Assembly: GCF_000004075.3 (NCBI RefSeq)
Contig: NC_026658.2
Coordinates: forward strand, 13,814,075-13,878,074
DNA length: 64,000 bases
From: Cucumis sativus
Lineage: Eukaryota > Streptophyta > Magnoliopsida > Cucurbitales > Cucurbitaceae
Direction: 5' to 3'
The notes beneath the pieces are model-generated. The model was not told where the DNA came from, made no database searches, and saw only the letters and a program-made list of their open reading frames with translations. Numbering within the stretch: the stretch's first letter is position 1; every line of letters starts with the position of its first letter. A program made the position numbers and the translations under genes. Of the stretch, positions 45,611 through 58,760 are shown piece by piece.

Positions 45611-47129
45611 TTGTACTAAAACACAAATAACTCCAAATATAAAACTTACATTCAAAAAATAATTAATTATACAATAATATTTTTAAAAAATTGTAAATAT
45701 AACAAAATCTGTCAAAATCTATGCTTAATTATTATTTCTAAAATTGCTACCAGTTATAATTACTCTTAAAAAAAGTGATAATGATATAAATATAACTATG
45801 GAAAATTGCATTAGTTAACAAAAAAATCTAGAAAAAAAAATACTTCATAGCATTTTTATTAAAATATTATCTCTTTTAAATTTGTTACTTTTGTAATTTA
45901 TAAAATGGAGTGATATGCGCCTTTTTATCATAATTTTTTTTTATTGCTATTTTTGTCAACGTCCCTATGATTAATATAGATAATAATAATTAAAAATGAT
46001 CGAATTTTAATTAAATGTGTAAAATGTATTTTTTTTTTCCGTTTAATTAAGTGTGAATATATGGATAAAATAGAAAAAGAAGTGTTGTGATGTAAGTGAG
46101 GAAAACGTTAAAATGAGAGTAGATAGAAAAGAAAAAGAAAGACCAAAGAAAAGAGAGAGAGATTTATAAGTCAATTATGTAGAAAATTATTAGTCTTTTC
46201 TTAATAATATAACATTTGTGAATGAAAAGTTTAAAACTTCAAACTTCCACACCAATATTATTTAACAGATTCACATAAATCAATTAGGCTTTCCATTTCA
46301 TTTAAAAGAAAGATAGGATTATATACATCACATCAATTCTCAAATAACTTTATAATTATATTTTAAATAATTATACGACTTCATATCCTCTCTAAAACTA
46401 TTTTAAGAATTTTTCACTAAAAATAATATAAAAAATTGACAAACTATTTACTCTACAAAACAAAACTACATTTTTTACAATTTTTTTTTTAAATTTTAAA
46501 TATCATATAATTATTTTTTTAAAAATCAAACGTAAAAGACTTTTAAAACCTTATACCTATTTTTTAAAACTGATCAAGTAAAATGGTACATTATGAAAAC
46601 TCGAGAACCAAATAAATCTATTGTTATAAAACTTGATAAAAATCATTTTTAAAACTTAATGACCAAAAGCACATATTCATCAAAACTTGGAGACTAGAAT
46701 TGTAGTTTTTCATAACTTTAGTTATAGATAGTGTAACATATTTGTACATTTGATCAAATTATCTAATCATAATTTATCACGTGATAAACTTTTTAGGTGA
46801 GATCCTCCCATTATTGGTTAAAAAAGTTTATCATTTATCATTTAATTAAAAGTTATTGGCAGGTAGATAAAGATTGGTGGGGACTAACCAATTATAAACA
46901 AATGGTTAATCAATATAATGTATTCTAAGTGAAACGACCTCGTATAAATATCTTGTTTATAGCGTACGTGTCAATCACGTGTTTGCTTCAATTTAGAGAA
47001 CGTTATTTAATGAATTCAATAATATATAATATAAAGTAATCTCAAATATCTATGACTTCAATGTTGGTTTTATACTATGTCAACTTTTTAAATTCATTAT
47101 AATACTACAAGTTTAAGGATGAAATTAAT

Positions 47130-47460
47130 AATTTTGTCTTCTAAATTTTTATTATTTTTGAAATAGAGTTTGACAATATTGGTTTGGGAAAATAGCCATT
47201 ATTTGAAACAATGGTGTTGTGTTATACATACACGTATATAAATGAGAAATTATAAAAAAAAAAAAATAGAAAATTTGACAAAATATCTATAAGTTATAGC
47301 AAATTTTCAGATTCTATCAATAACAAATATTTGATAACTAGTAATATTTTTCTATCCGTGGTATTGATAGCCAATGATTATTACTAACTATCATTGTTAG
47401 AATTAAAAAATTTTGGTATAACTTGTAAATATTTTAATTTTTTTTCTATTTTTAAAACTG
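47130..47460. repeat. inverted copy of the LOX1 3' flank, with a family-1 MITE
   Basis: Reading minus, it reproduces 40930-41230: for example AATAGAGTTTGACAATATTG here versus the reverse complement of CAAACTCTATTTCAAAAATA there. The MITE part also inverts (GTGGTATTGATAGCCAATGA versus TCATTGGCTATCAATACCAC). Confidence 0.65.
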
Positions 47461-49424
47461 TCACTTTATATATATATATATATTAGAGAAGATTTCCACA
47501 ACAATACTTGTAAATTCCTTAAAAGAAAATTGGAAAACTGCACTTTAAGATGTATGGAGGTATTTTAAAGAGACATTTAATTTGTAGATTTTTTATTTTG
47601 TTTATTATATTTATTAAACCTATAAAACTATTTCTACTCCCACAACTTTCTTCCTTTGTTATATCTACTTTTTATACATATCATGATCAAAGGGATATAT
47701 ATATATATACACCAATAATGATCAAAAAGTGTACTAAATAAAGTTATCACCTATATATATATATATACACATAATTGTGGTGGGTGTGTTTATATATATA
47801 CACATCAACTATCATAAAAACGATTGTCATAAAAAAGGCAATCACTCATTATTGTGGTATATATATATACCAATTATCATCAAAATTAAGGCCAATCACA
47901 CATGAGATTGGGGTCCTTATTAAATAATTTTTTTGTCACACCTTTTCTTAAATCCTTAGTTTTTTTCATTTTTTTTTTTACTACATTCTCAATCACAAAA
48001 CTTTTTTCTTTTCATGAAACACACAACAAATAAATACAATTAACATGCATCCTTGGGTTATAAGTAAAGAAAATCACACAAGTAATCACATACTTTTTTT
48101 TTTTTTTACCTATATAGTAAAAAGAAATCAAATTAGTTTCATATTAAAAAATAAATCTAGCATATGAAAAATATCCCTAAGTTTAGATAGAGATGGGGCA
48201 TTTTTCCTTGAAAGAAACATGTAATTGTAATATATATCTGTTTGAAATAAATTTAAATGAAAAGGTAGAGATGGGAAAGGGTTTACGAGTTATTTCTTGG
48301 AAAGAGAAGGGTCCCAAGGCCAGCTTGGCTTTCCATTTCAAACATAAATAAAATAAAATAAAACCTTAAAAAAATAATTAATATAATAATTTATTTTTTA
48401 ATATCATTATCATACTATTGGATGATGACACAATCTTATCCACATAATCAAATAAATAAAAACATGATTAAAATACCATTTGACCAAATTTATTTCATTT
48501 TAGCCATCTTAAAAATTTAGTCACTTAATATTAAATTTTGTTTTAATCAACTTAATAATATTATCTGTATGCACTAAAAAATTGTAGTAAATAAACTGAA
48601 ATATTAATAAATATAATAAGATATATACTTTTATTGTGTCTATTTGTATTATGAGAGGTTGATATATATGATAGTTTATGTTAATATATAGTAGTATATT
48701 ATAGATAGATTGTGATATTTTACTATGTTTTTAAATATTTTAAATGATATTATTAAAAAATTACGAAATATGTAAATGTATTTTTAAAATGGATAAAAAT
48801 GAAGGGTGAAGTAAGGTATAGAAAATTAAAATTAGATAAGCAAAAGTATATGTACTAAAAATGAAAAAGGTTGTAAAATATATAGGAAAGAGTAAGAGGC
48901 AAATGATTGTTTAATCAATTTGTAAAGTTTGAATCATTCGTACGTGCATGTGAAACCCAAAAGGTTCGAGAGACAAATTTTCTCTCCTTTATTTTATCTA
49001 TTATTATTTTAGTTTGCCAATAGCTTCATCTTGAAATTAGATAACGATATATATATATATATATATATATTGAGATTGATAACTATATAGTTATAGAGAA
49101 TGATTCTCCAATAAATAAATATATATATATATATATATATAATTATTATTATTATTATTATAGTTTTCTAATCTTAAAAATTGTTTTATTAGATTCTAAA
49201 AAAGCCATCGATGAGGGACCCAATCCCCACTTGTAATGAATTATGAATTAGAGTATTTTCAAGGAAAATTTTAAATATAACATGTAATATATAAATTGAA
49301 ACTATTTAAAAATTATAGAAAAATTATTAAATTAATTATAACCTATTTGAAATTTTTATCGTAGTTTTGATATTTTTTTGTTATTTCCTCGTTTAAAAAT
49401 AATCGATAATTATAATAAGTAGCA

Positions 49425-49640
49425 ACTTTATCAATAATAATTAAGCATATAACAACATTTTACAAAATTACAAATATAGCAAAGTTTATATATGATAGAC
49501 TTCTATTATTGATAGATTCGATCTAGTGGTTTATTAATGATAGATCAATATTTGTAACATGGTATATCAACAATCGACTTTCATCAATGATAGATTTTGA
49601 CAGACTTTGTTATCGTGCAATTTTTTTAAATGTGTTTGAA
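49425..49640. mobile_element. MITE-like element, family 2
   Basis: GTAGCAACTTTATCAATAAT, CATATAACAACATTTTACAA, then internal GATAGACTTCTATTATTGAT and GATAGATCAATATTTGTAAC. Same block order as 37765-38050. Confidence 0.6.
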
Positions 49641-49795
49641 AATTTTACAAAATATTTACAAGTTATAGCAAAATTTTGTTGTTGATAGTTATTGATATGC
49701 TACAGTGATAGAAGTCTATCACTAATATAATATAAAATCTTGCTATACCTTGTAAATATTTTAATTTATTTTATTATTTTTAAAAATACTGTACG
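49641..49795. mobile_element. MITE-like element, family 1
   Basis: ACAAAATATTTACAAGTTAT then AGCAAAATTTTGTTG on the left, and TATAAAATCTTGCTATACCT then TGTAAATATTTTAATTTATT on the right. It sits directly beside a family-2 copy. Confidence 0.6.
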
Positions 49796-52164
49796 TTGAT
49801 ATACGTTAGTTTATATTTTTAATCTAATTGGCATTTATCCTTATTATTTACAAATACCATATAGAAGTTGAGGAAGTATTATTCACTTTTCAATTTAAAA
49901 TTATACCTTTTCTTTGCGAGATTTTTCCGGGAGAAATTTGTATTTATTTTAATATGTTTGAATCGATATATTGTACAATGAGTATATGATACCCTGTTTA
50001 TTCTAAAATATTGGAAATGTCACTTGTCAACAATTTTAAATCCTCTTATTATTTTCGAGAATTTTCATACATTATCTTTTTTTATACTTTTTTCCCATTA
50101 TTTGTTCAATTATATAGGTTTTTTTTGGAGAAATATATATTCCTTTCACATCCATCATATACAAATGAATTCTGATTTTTATAAAACAAAAGGTCATAAA
50201 ATATAAACGATTATGTAGAGAAAAATAACCCATAAAAATAACGTAAGTTATATTAATTAAAAAAGAAAGTCAAATTACTAAAAGCAAATATATTTATACA
50301 AATTAATGAAAATTTCTTAGAAAAGACCACCATAATTCAAAATTTAAAAATAAGTATAACACAACAAACTAAAATATTTATAAAAATATAACAATTTTTT
50401 ATATCTACTATATTGTTATTATTATTATTTTAAAACTCTTGTAAAAATAGGAAAAAAAAATTAACGGTAATATGATTCATATCACTACATTTTATAAATT
50501 ACTAAAACAGCAGATTTAAAAGCTTATAATTCTATGATTATCGTCTAATAGTTATCTGATATCACTAATTCTATCATATTTCCGTTAAAAAAGTTGTTTT
50601 TTTCCAAAATGTTTTGTTATTTGGATGAAATTTTCCATTATTTTATTATCAACAAGCACATGAGAGAATGAGAGAATGTGAAATGGAGAAATTGATTATA
50701 ATTGTTTGTCAGTTATCGGAATTTGTAGTCATTAGCTTTCTTATTCTATAATATATAATCTATTTCTTCTAAAACCAAATCCAATTAATATTTCCCATTC
50801 CACACTCTCCTTCTCTTAGTTATAAATTCAATGATTTATAGTTTTTCCATACCTTCCAACTCGGATGAACATATGGGATTTAACATTTCATATAGTAAAT
50901 TGATTTATTTAATATTTTGTTTAGTAAGTTTTGTTCAAGTTCTTCAACCACCACATGCACAGAATGAGGAAATGATTACAAATTTTAATCATAAAACCAT
51001 ACAATAAATTAGTTTTAATAATTGTAAGGAGAAATTAGTATATAAATTACAAGTTGGGTATAAGAATACATAAAGAGAAAAAAAAAAGTAGAGATTGTTA
51101 GGTGGAGAGAACAAGTGGTGACTGCTACTGGCGTCCTTCCCAGAAAAAAAAAAAAAACTATTGCAAGTTGTTGAATTTTCAACACAATTCTAATCTAATT
51201 TTATCTTTTATATATGTGTGTATATATTTATGTATTTAATACGCAACCCTATCCTCTTCTTATGTTGAATTTAATTAATTCAATCATGTACAGCCAAGCA
51301 CGTTATGCGTCGACTTCCGAGTCAATTAAAATAATCAACATTTTCTTACATCAATTATTAAAATCCTCTTTGCTTTTTTCTTTTTTGTAACATACTTTTA
51401 TATTTATTTATTATGAAATTCTTTGTTTTGTTTTGACAACCATAAACAATATAATATAAAAACGTAATAGATGAGATATTAAAAACAACAATTACAAAAA
51501 TCTATGAATATATAACAATTCAGTCAACTTTTCAATTCATGATGAAAATATCCATCCCTAGTGTCAATTTCTAATGGGAATCTATTGAACATAATTATGA
51601 ACCAATAAACAAACATTTTATTACCTTTAAATTAATCAAAATTACTATTATATTAATAAAATAGAGATATTGACGTTGAAACTACGAAAACATAGAAATA
51701 TTCATATATTCATAGAAATATTGAGATGTTAATGAAAATTTAATGTTATGAATAAGGTATCATAATTCTTTCTTAGTACTCAGCAATTACCTCATTCCAT
51801 GTTCGAGACTTCAATTATAACAATATTTCTTCGTTGCATTATTGTTGACTATTTTCTTTCCATGTTAAAAGGATTAAAATATTCGGTACTTGTTATAATT
51901 AACTAAGTTAATGAATTTTTTAACAGTAAATAAAGAAGACATTGTTTTTGTTTTAACTTCTTCGAAAGAGATCAAGTCCAACAATCTAATTAATGTTAAT
52001 ACGAAGAAATTAGTACTTTATTGAATAAGTTTGGCAGAAAGAAGAAAGGTTTTTCTATTGGCTGCTAAAATAAGAATAAATCAATTAAAGAGAGATAGAG
52101 AGAGAGAGAAATTTGGTGTTTTTTTTTCTTTGCATTTCCTGACAAATAAATTGAAATTTCAATC

Positions 52165-52172
52165 TATAAATA
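52165..52172 (+). promoter_or_regulatory. TATA box of LOX copy 2
   Basis: TATAAATA 64 bp before the ATG at 52236, in a stretch identical to the LOX1 core promoter. A (GA)n tract lies at about 52090-52110. Confidence 0.75.
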
Positions 52173-52235
52173 TGGTAAGAGTTGTTGGTAGTTAAACACC
52201 ATCACACAAGAAAGAGTATTGCAGCAGCAGAGGCC

Positions 52236-55200
52236 ATGGCGTCTAACATCATTGCAATTGTTTCTGTGATACCCAAAATCAATGAAACGTTTCCTTCTGA
52301 TGATACTCTCTTGCTCTTCTTTGCTAGCTCAGATTTGGACAGAGGTAAAAAATAAGAAAAAGAATGCAAACTTTTTTGTTAATTTGTGTTGTATTGTATA
52401 GTATTGATCATATGTTAAAATTAATGGATTGGTAATACCGTTCTTGATCAGATGGGCAGCAAAAACCATTGATCGGAGGTGTGGCAGAATTAATCAAGAA
52501 TGAATCTACAGCAGAAAAGTACAAATACGTTGCTAAAATTCAAGTTCCAAAAGGTTTTGGAGAGATTGGAGCTGTGATTGTTGAATTGAAAGACGACTCG
52601 TCTGAGAAATTTATCGATACTGTTATTGTTGCAAATCCAACATCTCATAACACAATTACGTTCAGCTGTACCTCATGGGTTCAACCCAAAAGTCTCATTC
52701 CTGACCAACGCAGGGTTTTCTTTTCCACGAAGGTTCGTTGGTTCATATATATATATATATATATTGTTGTGTAATGATTATTACGAGAGATGATTCAAAT
52801 TAATGAATTGTGTTGCTAATAATTGAATATGGAATAATATGAGCAGTCCTATTTGCCCGGAGATACGCCAGCAGGGCTGCTGAAGTTGAGAGCAGAAGAT
52901 CTCGAGAATTTGAGAGGCCAAAAAGAAGATGGAACAGTGGATACAAATGAGCGTAAGGCGTTCGAAAGGATTTACGATTACGACGTGTACAATGACCTCG
53001 GAGATCCCGACGTAGACACCAAATGGAAAAGACCAGTTCTTGGTGGTTCAGTTCAGTATCCTTACCCCCGACGTTGTAGAACTGGTCGTCCTGCTACCGT
53101 ATCAGGTATGTATATATACACTTCTCTTGTTTCTATATCATACATTTTCATTATGGAGTTTGCAAAAATAGCAAAAAAATTACGATAACAGAGTCCATCT
53201 CAATTACTTTTTCAAAATTGTAAAAATAACAAATTTTAAAAGTAGAATATCGTCGATTACTGTCATATTTGCCAAATTTGCAATATGAAAAAAAAAATGT
53301 TATGAGCTATTTTTTCTAAAAAAATTTTGTTCCTTTTCGTTAAAGTTTTTCTTTTTCATGGTTTTTTTTTTACTTATATTTTCAAATTCTCATAGTTTAC
53401 GTTTTTAGTTTATTTTGATTTTTATACATTTTGTCTTAAGTTTTTAAAATTGGACCAACTTGATTTCTTAAAAATAAAAATATGAATGGGATGAATCATT
53501 GAATGAAAGTTGAAAAATAAAAAATTTGGTATTTTTAAATATAGCAAAATAAATAAAAATATTTACAAAATATTCCTATCTATTACTTACCTACACTAAT
53601 AGTATTTAAATTAAGAGTAATTATAACAAGCAACAACTTTAAAAATAATAATGAAGTATATAGTAACATTTTTTTAAAAAAATTATAAATATAGTCCACC
53701 AAACCAATATTAGAGCAACATAGAGATTGATTTTGGTATGTGGGTAACTTTTTAAAATTTTGTTGTCCACTTACATTATACATAAAAATAAAAACTCAAA
53801 AAATATTTTTAAGAATAAGAAAATAAGAGTTGGCATTTAGTTAATAATATAAAAGAAAATTAAACATATAGTTACTTGAAATTAAATATAATAATGTTTT
53901 TGGGAAGTAATTAACAAATGATACAATTGTGGTTAGATCCAAAGTCAGAGCAAAGAAGTACAGAAAGCTTTTATGTTCCAAGAGATGAAGCATTCTCAGA
54001 AGTTAAGCAGAAAATGTTCCCATCAAACCCAGGGAAGAAAGATAAGTTAGGAGCAAAGCCTTTCACCGACTTTACTCAGATTGACTTAATGTTCAGAGAC
54101 GGCATTGCACCTCCATCCAATCCACATGAAATTCTTCAATTTAACATTATCTCCACACTTAATGCATCAAATCAACCCGCCCCACCTTCTGTTCAGCCCA
54201 CTCCTGTTCAACCCGACACCCCTGTAATCAAATTCCCACCACCTGAGGCTCTCAAAAGTAAGCACCATACATACACACGACATAAACAAAACTTTTCTTT
54301 TCTTTTTCTTTTTTGTAAGCAATTTTCAGTACAACTTAATTAATTCATTTACATCACAATACGTAATCCTTGTGTTTTTCCAGGAGACAAGTTCAATTGG
54401 CTTAGTGACAGTGAATTTGCAAGACAAACAATTGCGGGTCTTAATCCCTATTGTATACAGTTGGTCAAGGTGAGTGACAGACTAACAATAATCAATAAAT
54501 ATATATCAAACTACCCTTACCCACTAGCTTTAATTAAAACCAAGTCAAATATTAGGGATTTAAGACAGATATTTTTAATCTGCTCTCTATAGTATATATG
54601 AAATTATAGCTTAATTATTTTGTATGAATAAATTCAGAGTTGGCCTTTGAAGAGTGAGCTGGACCCCGTGGAATATGGTCCTCAAGAATCAGCATTCACC
54701 ACGGAATTGGTTCAAAAATTAATAGGAAGTTCCATCACAGTTGAAGAGGCTATAGCGCAAAAGAAATTGTTCGTATTAGATTACCATGATACTTTGATGC
54801 AATATGTAGAGAAAGTAAGAAGCATTAAGCGAACCACACTCTATGGATCAAGAACCTTGTTCTTCCTAAACGATGATGACACTTTGAGTCCCTTGGGTAT
54901 TGAGCTAACTCGGCCACCAATGGCTGGAAAGCCCCAATGGAAACAAGTTTTCTCACCAAGCACTCAAGCAACAAATGCTTGGCTATGGAGGCTTGCTAAA
55001 GCCCATGTTCTTGCTCATGATTCTTGTGTTCACCAACTCGTTATTCATTGGTACGTACCTATATATATATTGCTTAAAAGAAAAACAATTTTTGATATCA
55101 CCGTGTTTGTGGATAGTATAATTAATTAATTATATATCTATATATATGCAGGCTTAGAACTCACTGTTGCATGGAGCCATATGCAATCGCCTTAAACAGA

Positions 55201-56299
55201 CAATTGAGTACTATGCACCCAATCTATAGATTATTGCATCCTCATTTCCGATTCAATATGCGTATCAACTCAAATGCTCGTGAAATTCTAATCAATGCCG
55301 GAGGCATCATTGAAAGCACATTCTCTGCTGGAGGTTATTCCATGGAATTTAGTTCTTTGGTATATAAGAAGGAGTGGCAATTTGACACACAAGCACTCCC
55401 TGAGGACTTAATTCGCAGGTAATTTATCAAGACGTACAACTTTTGATTTGAAATCAATATAATTAAATTTGAGCAGTGTTTGGCTAGACCAAATATAATT
55501 ATGCATGCTAATAATTATTAGTGATAAATTTAAAATTATTAGGGGAATGGCGGAAAGAGATGCAAGTGCACCACATGGTCTGAAGTTGGCAATCAAAGAC
55601 TACCCTTTCGCCAACGATGGTTTAATCTTATGGGAGGCCCTAGTGGAATGGATTTCAGAATATGTGAACCACTATTACCCAGATGAGAAAGCGATAAAGA
55701 ACGATAAAGAGTTGAAAGCTTGGTGGAAAGAAATCAAGGAAAAGGGACATCCAGATAAAAAGAAGGAAGCAGGATGGCCATCACTAAAAACCCCAAACGA
55801 CTTAATTCAGATTGTGTCAACAATAGCATGGGTAGGATGTGGGCACCACACTGCTGTCAACTTCATTCAATATGCACATGCTGGCTATTTTCCTAACCGA
55901 CCCAGTATTGCAAGGACAAACATGCCCACAGAGGACTATGACCAAATTCCAGAAGCGTTTATAAACAATCCTGAAAGTGTGATACTTGAGGCCTTCCCTT
56001 CAATAGCTCAAGCTTCTACAGTGGCCCAAACTATGTTGATACTGTCAGCACATTCTCCAGATGAGGAGTATATTGGGAAGAAGATAGAGCCAGCATGGGC
56101 TGAGGACCCCATGATAGCCAAAGCCTTTGACAAGTTTAAAATGAAGTTGGATAAACTAGAAAAGACAATTGATCAAAGGAATGAGAACAATGAATTGAAG
56201 AATAGGCGTGGAGCTGGGCTTGTGCCTTATGAGGTTCTTAAACCAACTTCAGGTTTTGGGGTCACAGGAAAGGGAGTTCCATACAGTGTTTCCACTTGA
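52236..56299 (+). CDS. lipoxygenase, copy 2 (cytosolic type 1)
   Basis: Eight exons (52236-52344, 52452-52732, 52847-53105, 53937-54257, 54384-54469, 54638-55050, 55152-55418, 55543-56299) encode 830 aa. Exons 2 to 8 have the same lengths as in LOX1; exon 1 is one codon shorter ([16 protein letters not shown] against [17 protein letters not shown]). The catalytic signature [17 protein letters not shown], iron ligands H489, H494, H681, N685, and the terminal PYSVST are all present. Differences from LOX1 are scattered single substitutions (for example [10 protein letters not shown] for [10 protein letters not shown], and GGYSMEF for GAYSMEF). It appears fully functional apart from the unusual C-terminal Thr shared with LOX1. 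Intron 3 (53106-53936) is shorter than in LOX1. Confidence 0.95.
53615..53770. mobile_element. partial MITE-like element, family 2, in LOX2 intron 3
   Basis: AGCAACTTTAAAAATAATAA then TATATAGTAACATTTTTTTA and ATTATAAATATAGTCCACCA match the left half of the family-2 element in LOX1 intron 3. The right half is missing, so LOX2 has lost part of it. Confidence 0.6.
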
Positions 56300-57590
56300 G
56301 TCACACGTCTCCCTTCCTCGTATTCGTTGTCTTTTTCAGCTTTCTGCATTTTTTTCTTACTTGGGAACCATAAGATATGTAATTTTCATTTTGTACGTCA
56401 GTGTCTTTGCCTTATGTGCATGACTTTATTAGAATAATTTAAATGCCAAGTAATTTATATATCCATTACATTATTCCATTTTTCTTCACACCAAACTGAT
56501 CTTTTAAACAAAATAGAAGATTTAGAATAGATTGGCCACCGAGTCTCTAAGAATATAGAATACATTCAACTTGTGCATGTATATATATATATATATTATT
56601 TTCTTCAAGTTGTGAGTTGAAGTGTCTAAAACATAGAAACTTTCTTTTCTTATAACCAAAACTCAATTTTGCAGACATAAGCTTAGTAAAAAAAGAAGAA
56701 ATAAAAGGAGAAATTGCCAAAAATATTAATCAATTTATTATCATTTATTGAAACCTTCAAAATCAAATAAAACTCCTCTACTTATAAAAGGTGTGTATTT
56801 TGTTGGTTTATACCTGGTTAGTCCATGGATTTGAATCTTAATTAACATTTGGACCAAATTAAGTATATTTTTAGACTAAATTATATTTTATCTCTTATGT
56901 TAATATCAAATTGAAAAAAAATGATTTTATTTAATTAAACGGTTACAACGAAAACACGAGACAATATTGTTGAGATTTATCAATTTATTGTATTAAATTT
57001 GAGTTTAAACACAAATGTAACTTTCATTTAAACACTACTAAGTTTTTTTCTTTCTAATTAAAGTGCATGATCACAAATTGACTCAAATTTCTTTCATCAA
57101 ATTTAAACACTTCAAGGTGTTGATTGGTAAATTCAGGGTGAAACAAAGGAAGTTCATCCTTAGATGAAAGAAAACTCTCCAACAATCAACTATTCTAAAG
57201 GTACTAATTAATTTAAACTAACAACTAAAGTAATAATTAAATATTAATTGTCTAATAATTGATCTCACATTTTATTTACAAATATTAAATTAATTTACTA
57301 ATACACCCTAGGTTCTTCTAGAAGTAGGAAAAGAACAATTAATAAAAATTAATTTATCATTTCATTTAATTTCAAATTTTAGCCTACCTAACATATACAT
57401 ATAATTGAATTGGCATAAATTATTTGGAATTTTTTATAAATTTAATAAAATACCAAAATATTTATCCATCCTATCACATAATAAAAAAGTCCATAAAACC
57501 AATCATTTTTTAAAAAAATATTCCAACTTTGTCTTTTTCTACAATTTTTCTTTTTCTTTCCACCGTTTTTTTATCTTCTTCTATAATTTT
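56300..57590. other. LOX2 3' flank and intergenic, no gene
   Basis: 56300-56570 is paralogous to the LOX1 3' flank and holds the probable 3' UTR. The rest is AT-rich without recognised features. Confidence 0.5.
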
Positions 57591-58150
57591 CTTTTATTTT
57601 TTTTAACTATTATTTGGTTCAAGATCGTGTACCAAATATAAAAAATTTATTTTTTTATTAAAAAATCTATTTTTTCTTTAATTGTTTTCGAACTATTATT
57701 TCGCGCTATTCAAGATCATGTACCAAATATAAAAAATCTTGAAAAAAATGGATATTGGTACACTTTGTAGCTAAATCTAAACGATGCTGTACACAAAAAA
57801 TCTTATTTAGATTTTGGTCCAAAATCTAAAAGTACGTTTAGATTGTGCATGAAAGAATCTTGACAAAAAATGATCGTTACCACAAATAGGATAAGTTGTA
57901 GCTAAATCTAAACGATCTAAAAAAATCTTTGAAAAAATTTGTTTAGATTTGGGTAACGATCAAATTTAAACGATCGTGTACCAAATAATGTTGAAAAAAA
58001 AAATCTCTAAACGATTCATACTAAATAATAGCAAAATTTAAACGATTGTGTACATAACATATTTAAAAAAATCGTTTAAATTTGGACAATGATCGTGTAG
58101 CAAAATCTAAACAATTTTGGTGCGTGTACTAAATATATTATATATTATGC
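57590..58150. repeat. degenerate repeats of a 'CTAAACGATCGTGTACCAAAT' type motif
   Basis: Variants such as AAGATCGTGTACCAAATATA, TAAATCTAAACGATGCTGTA and AAATTTAAACGATCGTGTAC recur about ten times at irregular spacing. Similar short words (AAATCTAAATGATCAAATTG, GATTGTGTACATCTTGATAC) occur at 29310-29375, beside the other minisatellite. Confidence 0.6.
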
Positions 58151-58539
58151 GTGTGAGTGCCAATTAATCATGTGTTGATGAAATACTTTTTGTATTTTTC
58201 ATCGTCGATTGGAAGGTTTTGAGTTCAAAATTGTTTATAGAGTAAAATTGTAAGAGTAAACTATTTTTTTCTAATTTTAAATCTTATAGCATTATTTAAA
58301 AAAAATAAACAACTTTTTATACTTATATTAAAAACTCAAAGAACTGCAGCAGCTAACCCATTTGATCATTTTTCATAAAGAAAAAAAAGAAAAGAAAACA
58401 CTTTTTAAACAATTTAAGGACTTATTGAAAAGATACATTATTAAAATTCAAGATTGAAGGAGAAATTGGGGAAGTAAAAATATAATATTATATAAAAACA
58501 AATTTATAGTTTAAAACTAACAAGTTGAAAGGAAGGAAG

Positions 58540-58760
58540 GTGGTAATGAACAAAGAGAGGGGCCAACAAAAGGTAGCCAGTGGTCAATATATTCCAAAGT
58601 GTGGGGTTATGATTAATTAATGCATTCACATTTTATAGGATTATTATTACAATTCTATGGGACGACCTCGTACCCCATGATTTATATTATTTTTTATGGT
58701 GATCACATTCATACTATCATCTAATGAATTCAATGTAAGAATTAATTACCTTTGTTTATA
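58540..58760. promoter_or_regulatory. upstream block shared by all three LOX copies
   Basis: GGTCAATATATTCC, then GACGACCTCGTA, then CTAATGAATTCAATGTAA correspond in order to the blocks at 34865-35000 (LOX1) and 46910-47030 (LOX2: GAAACGACCTCGTA, TTTAATGAATTCAATAATAT). Conservation across the older LOX3 split suggests either selection or a slow-evolving remnant. Confidence 0.45.

Larger units (their letters stand above)
45611..52164. other. LOX2 upstream region, repeat-rich, no gene
   Basis: It holds blocks paralogous to the LOX1 upstream region (46168-46300 with 33112-33260; 46900-47060 with 34862-35060; 47893-48085 with 35345-35545; 50160-50260 with 35680-35750; 51720-52235 with 35775-36250). 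Between them lie MITEs, AT microsatellites (49050, 49120) and sequence without recognised content. It is longer than the LOX1 equivalent owing to separate insertions. Confidence 0.6.
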
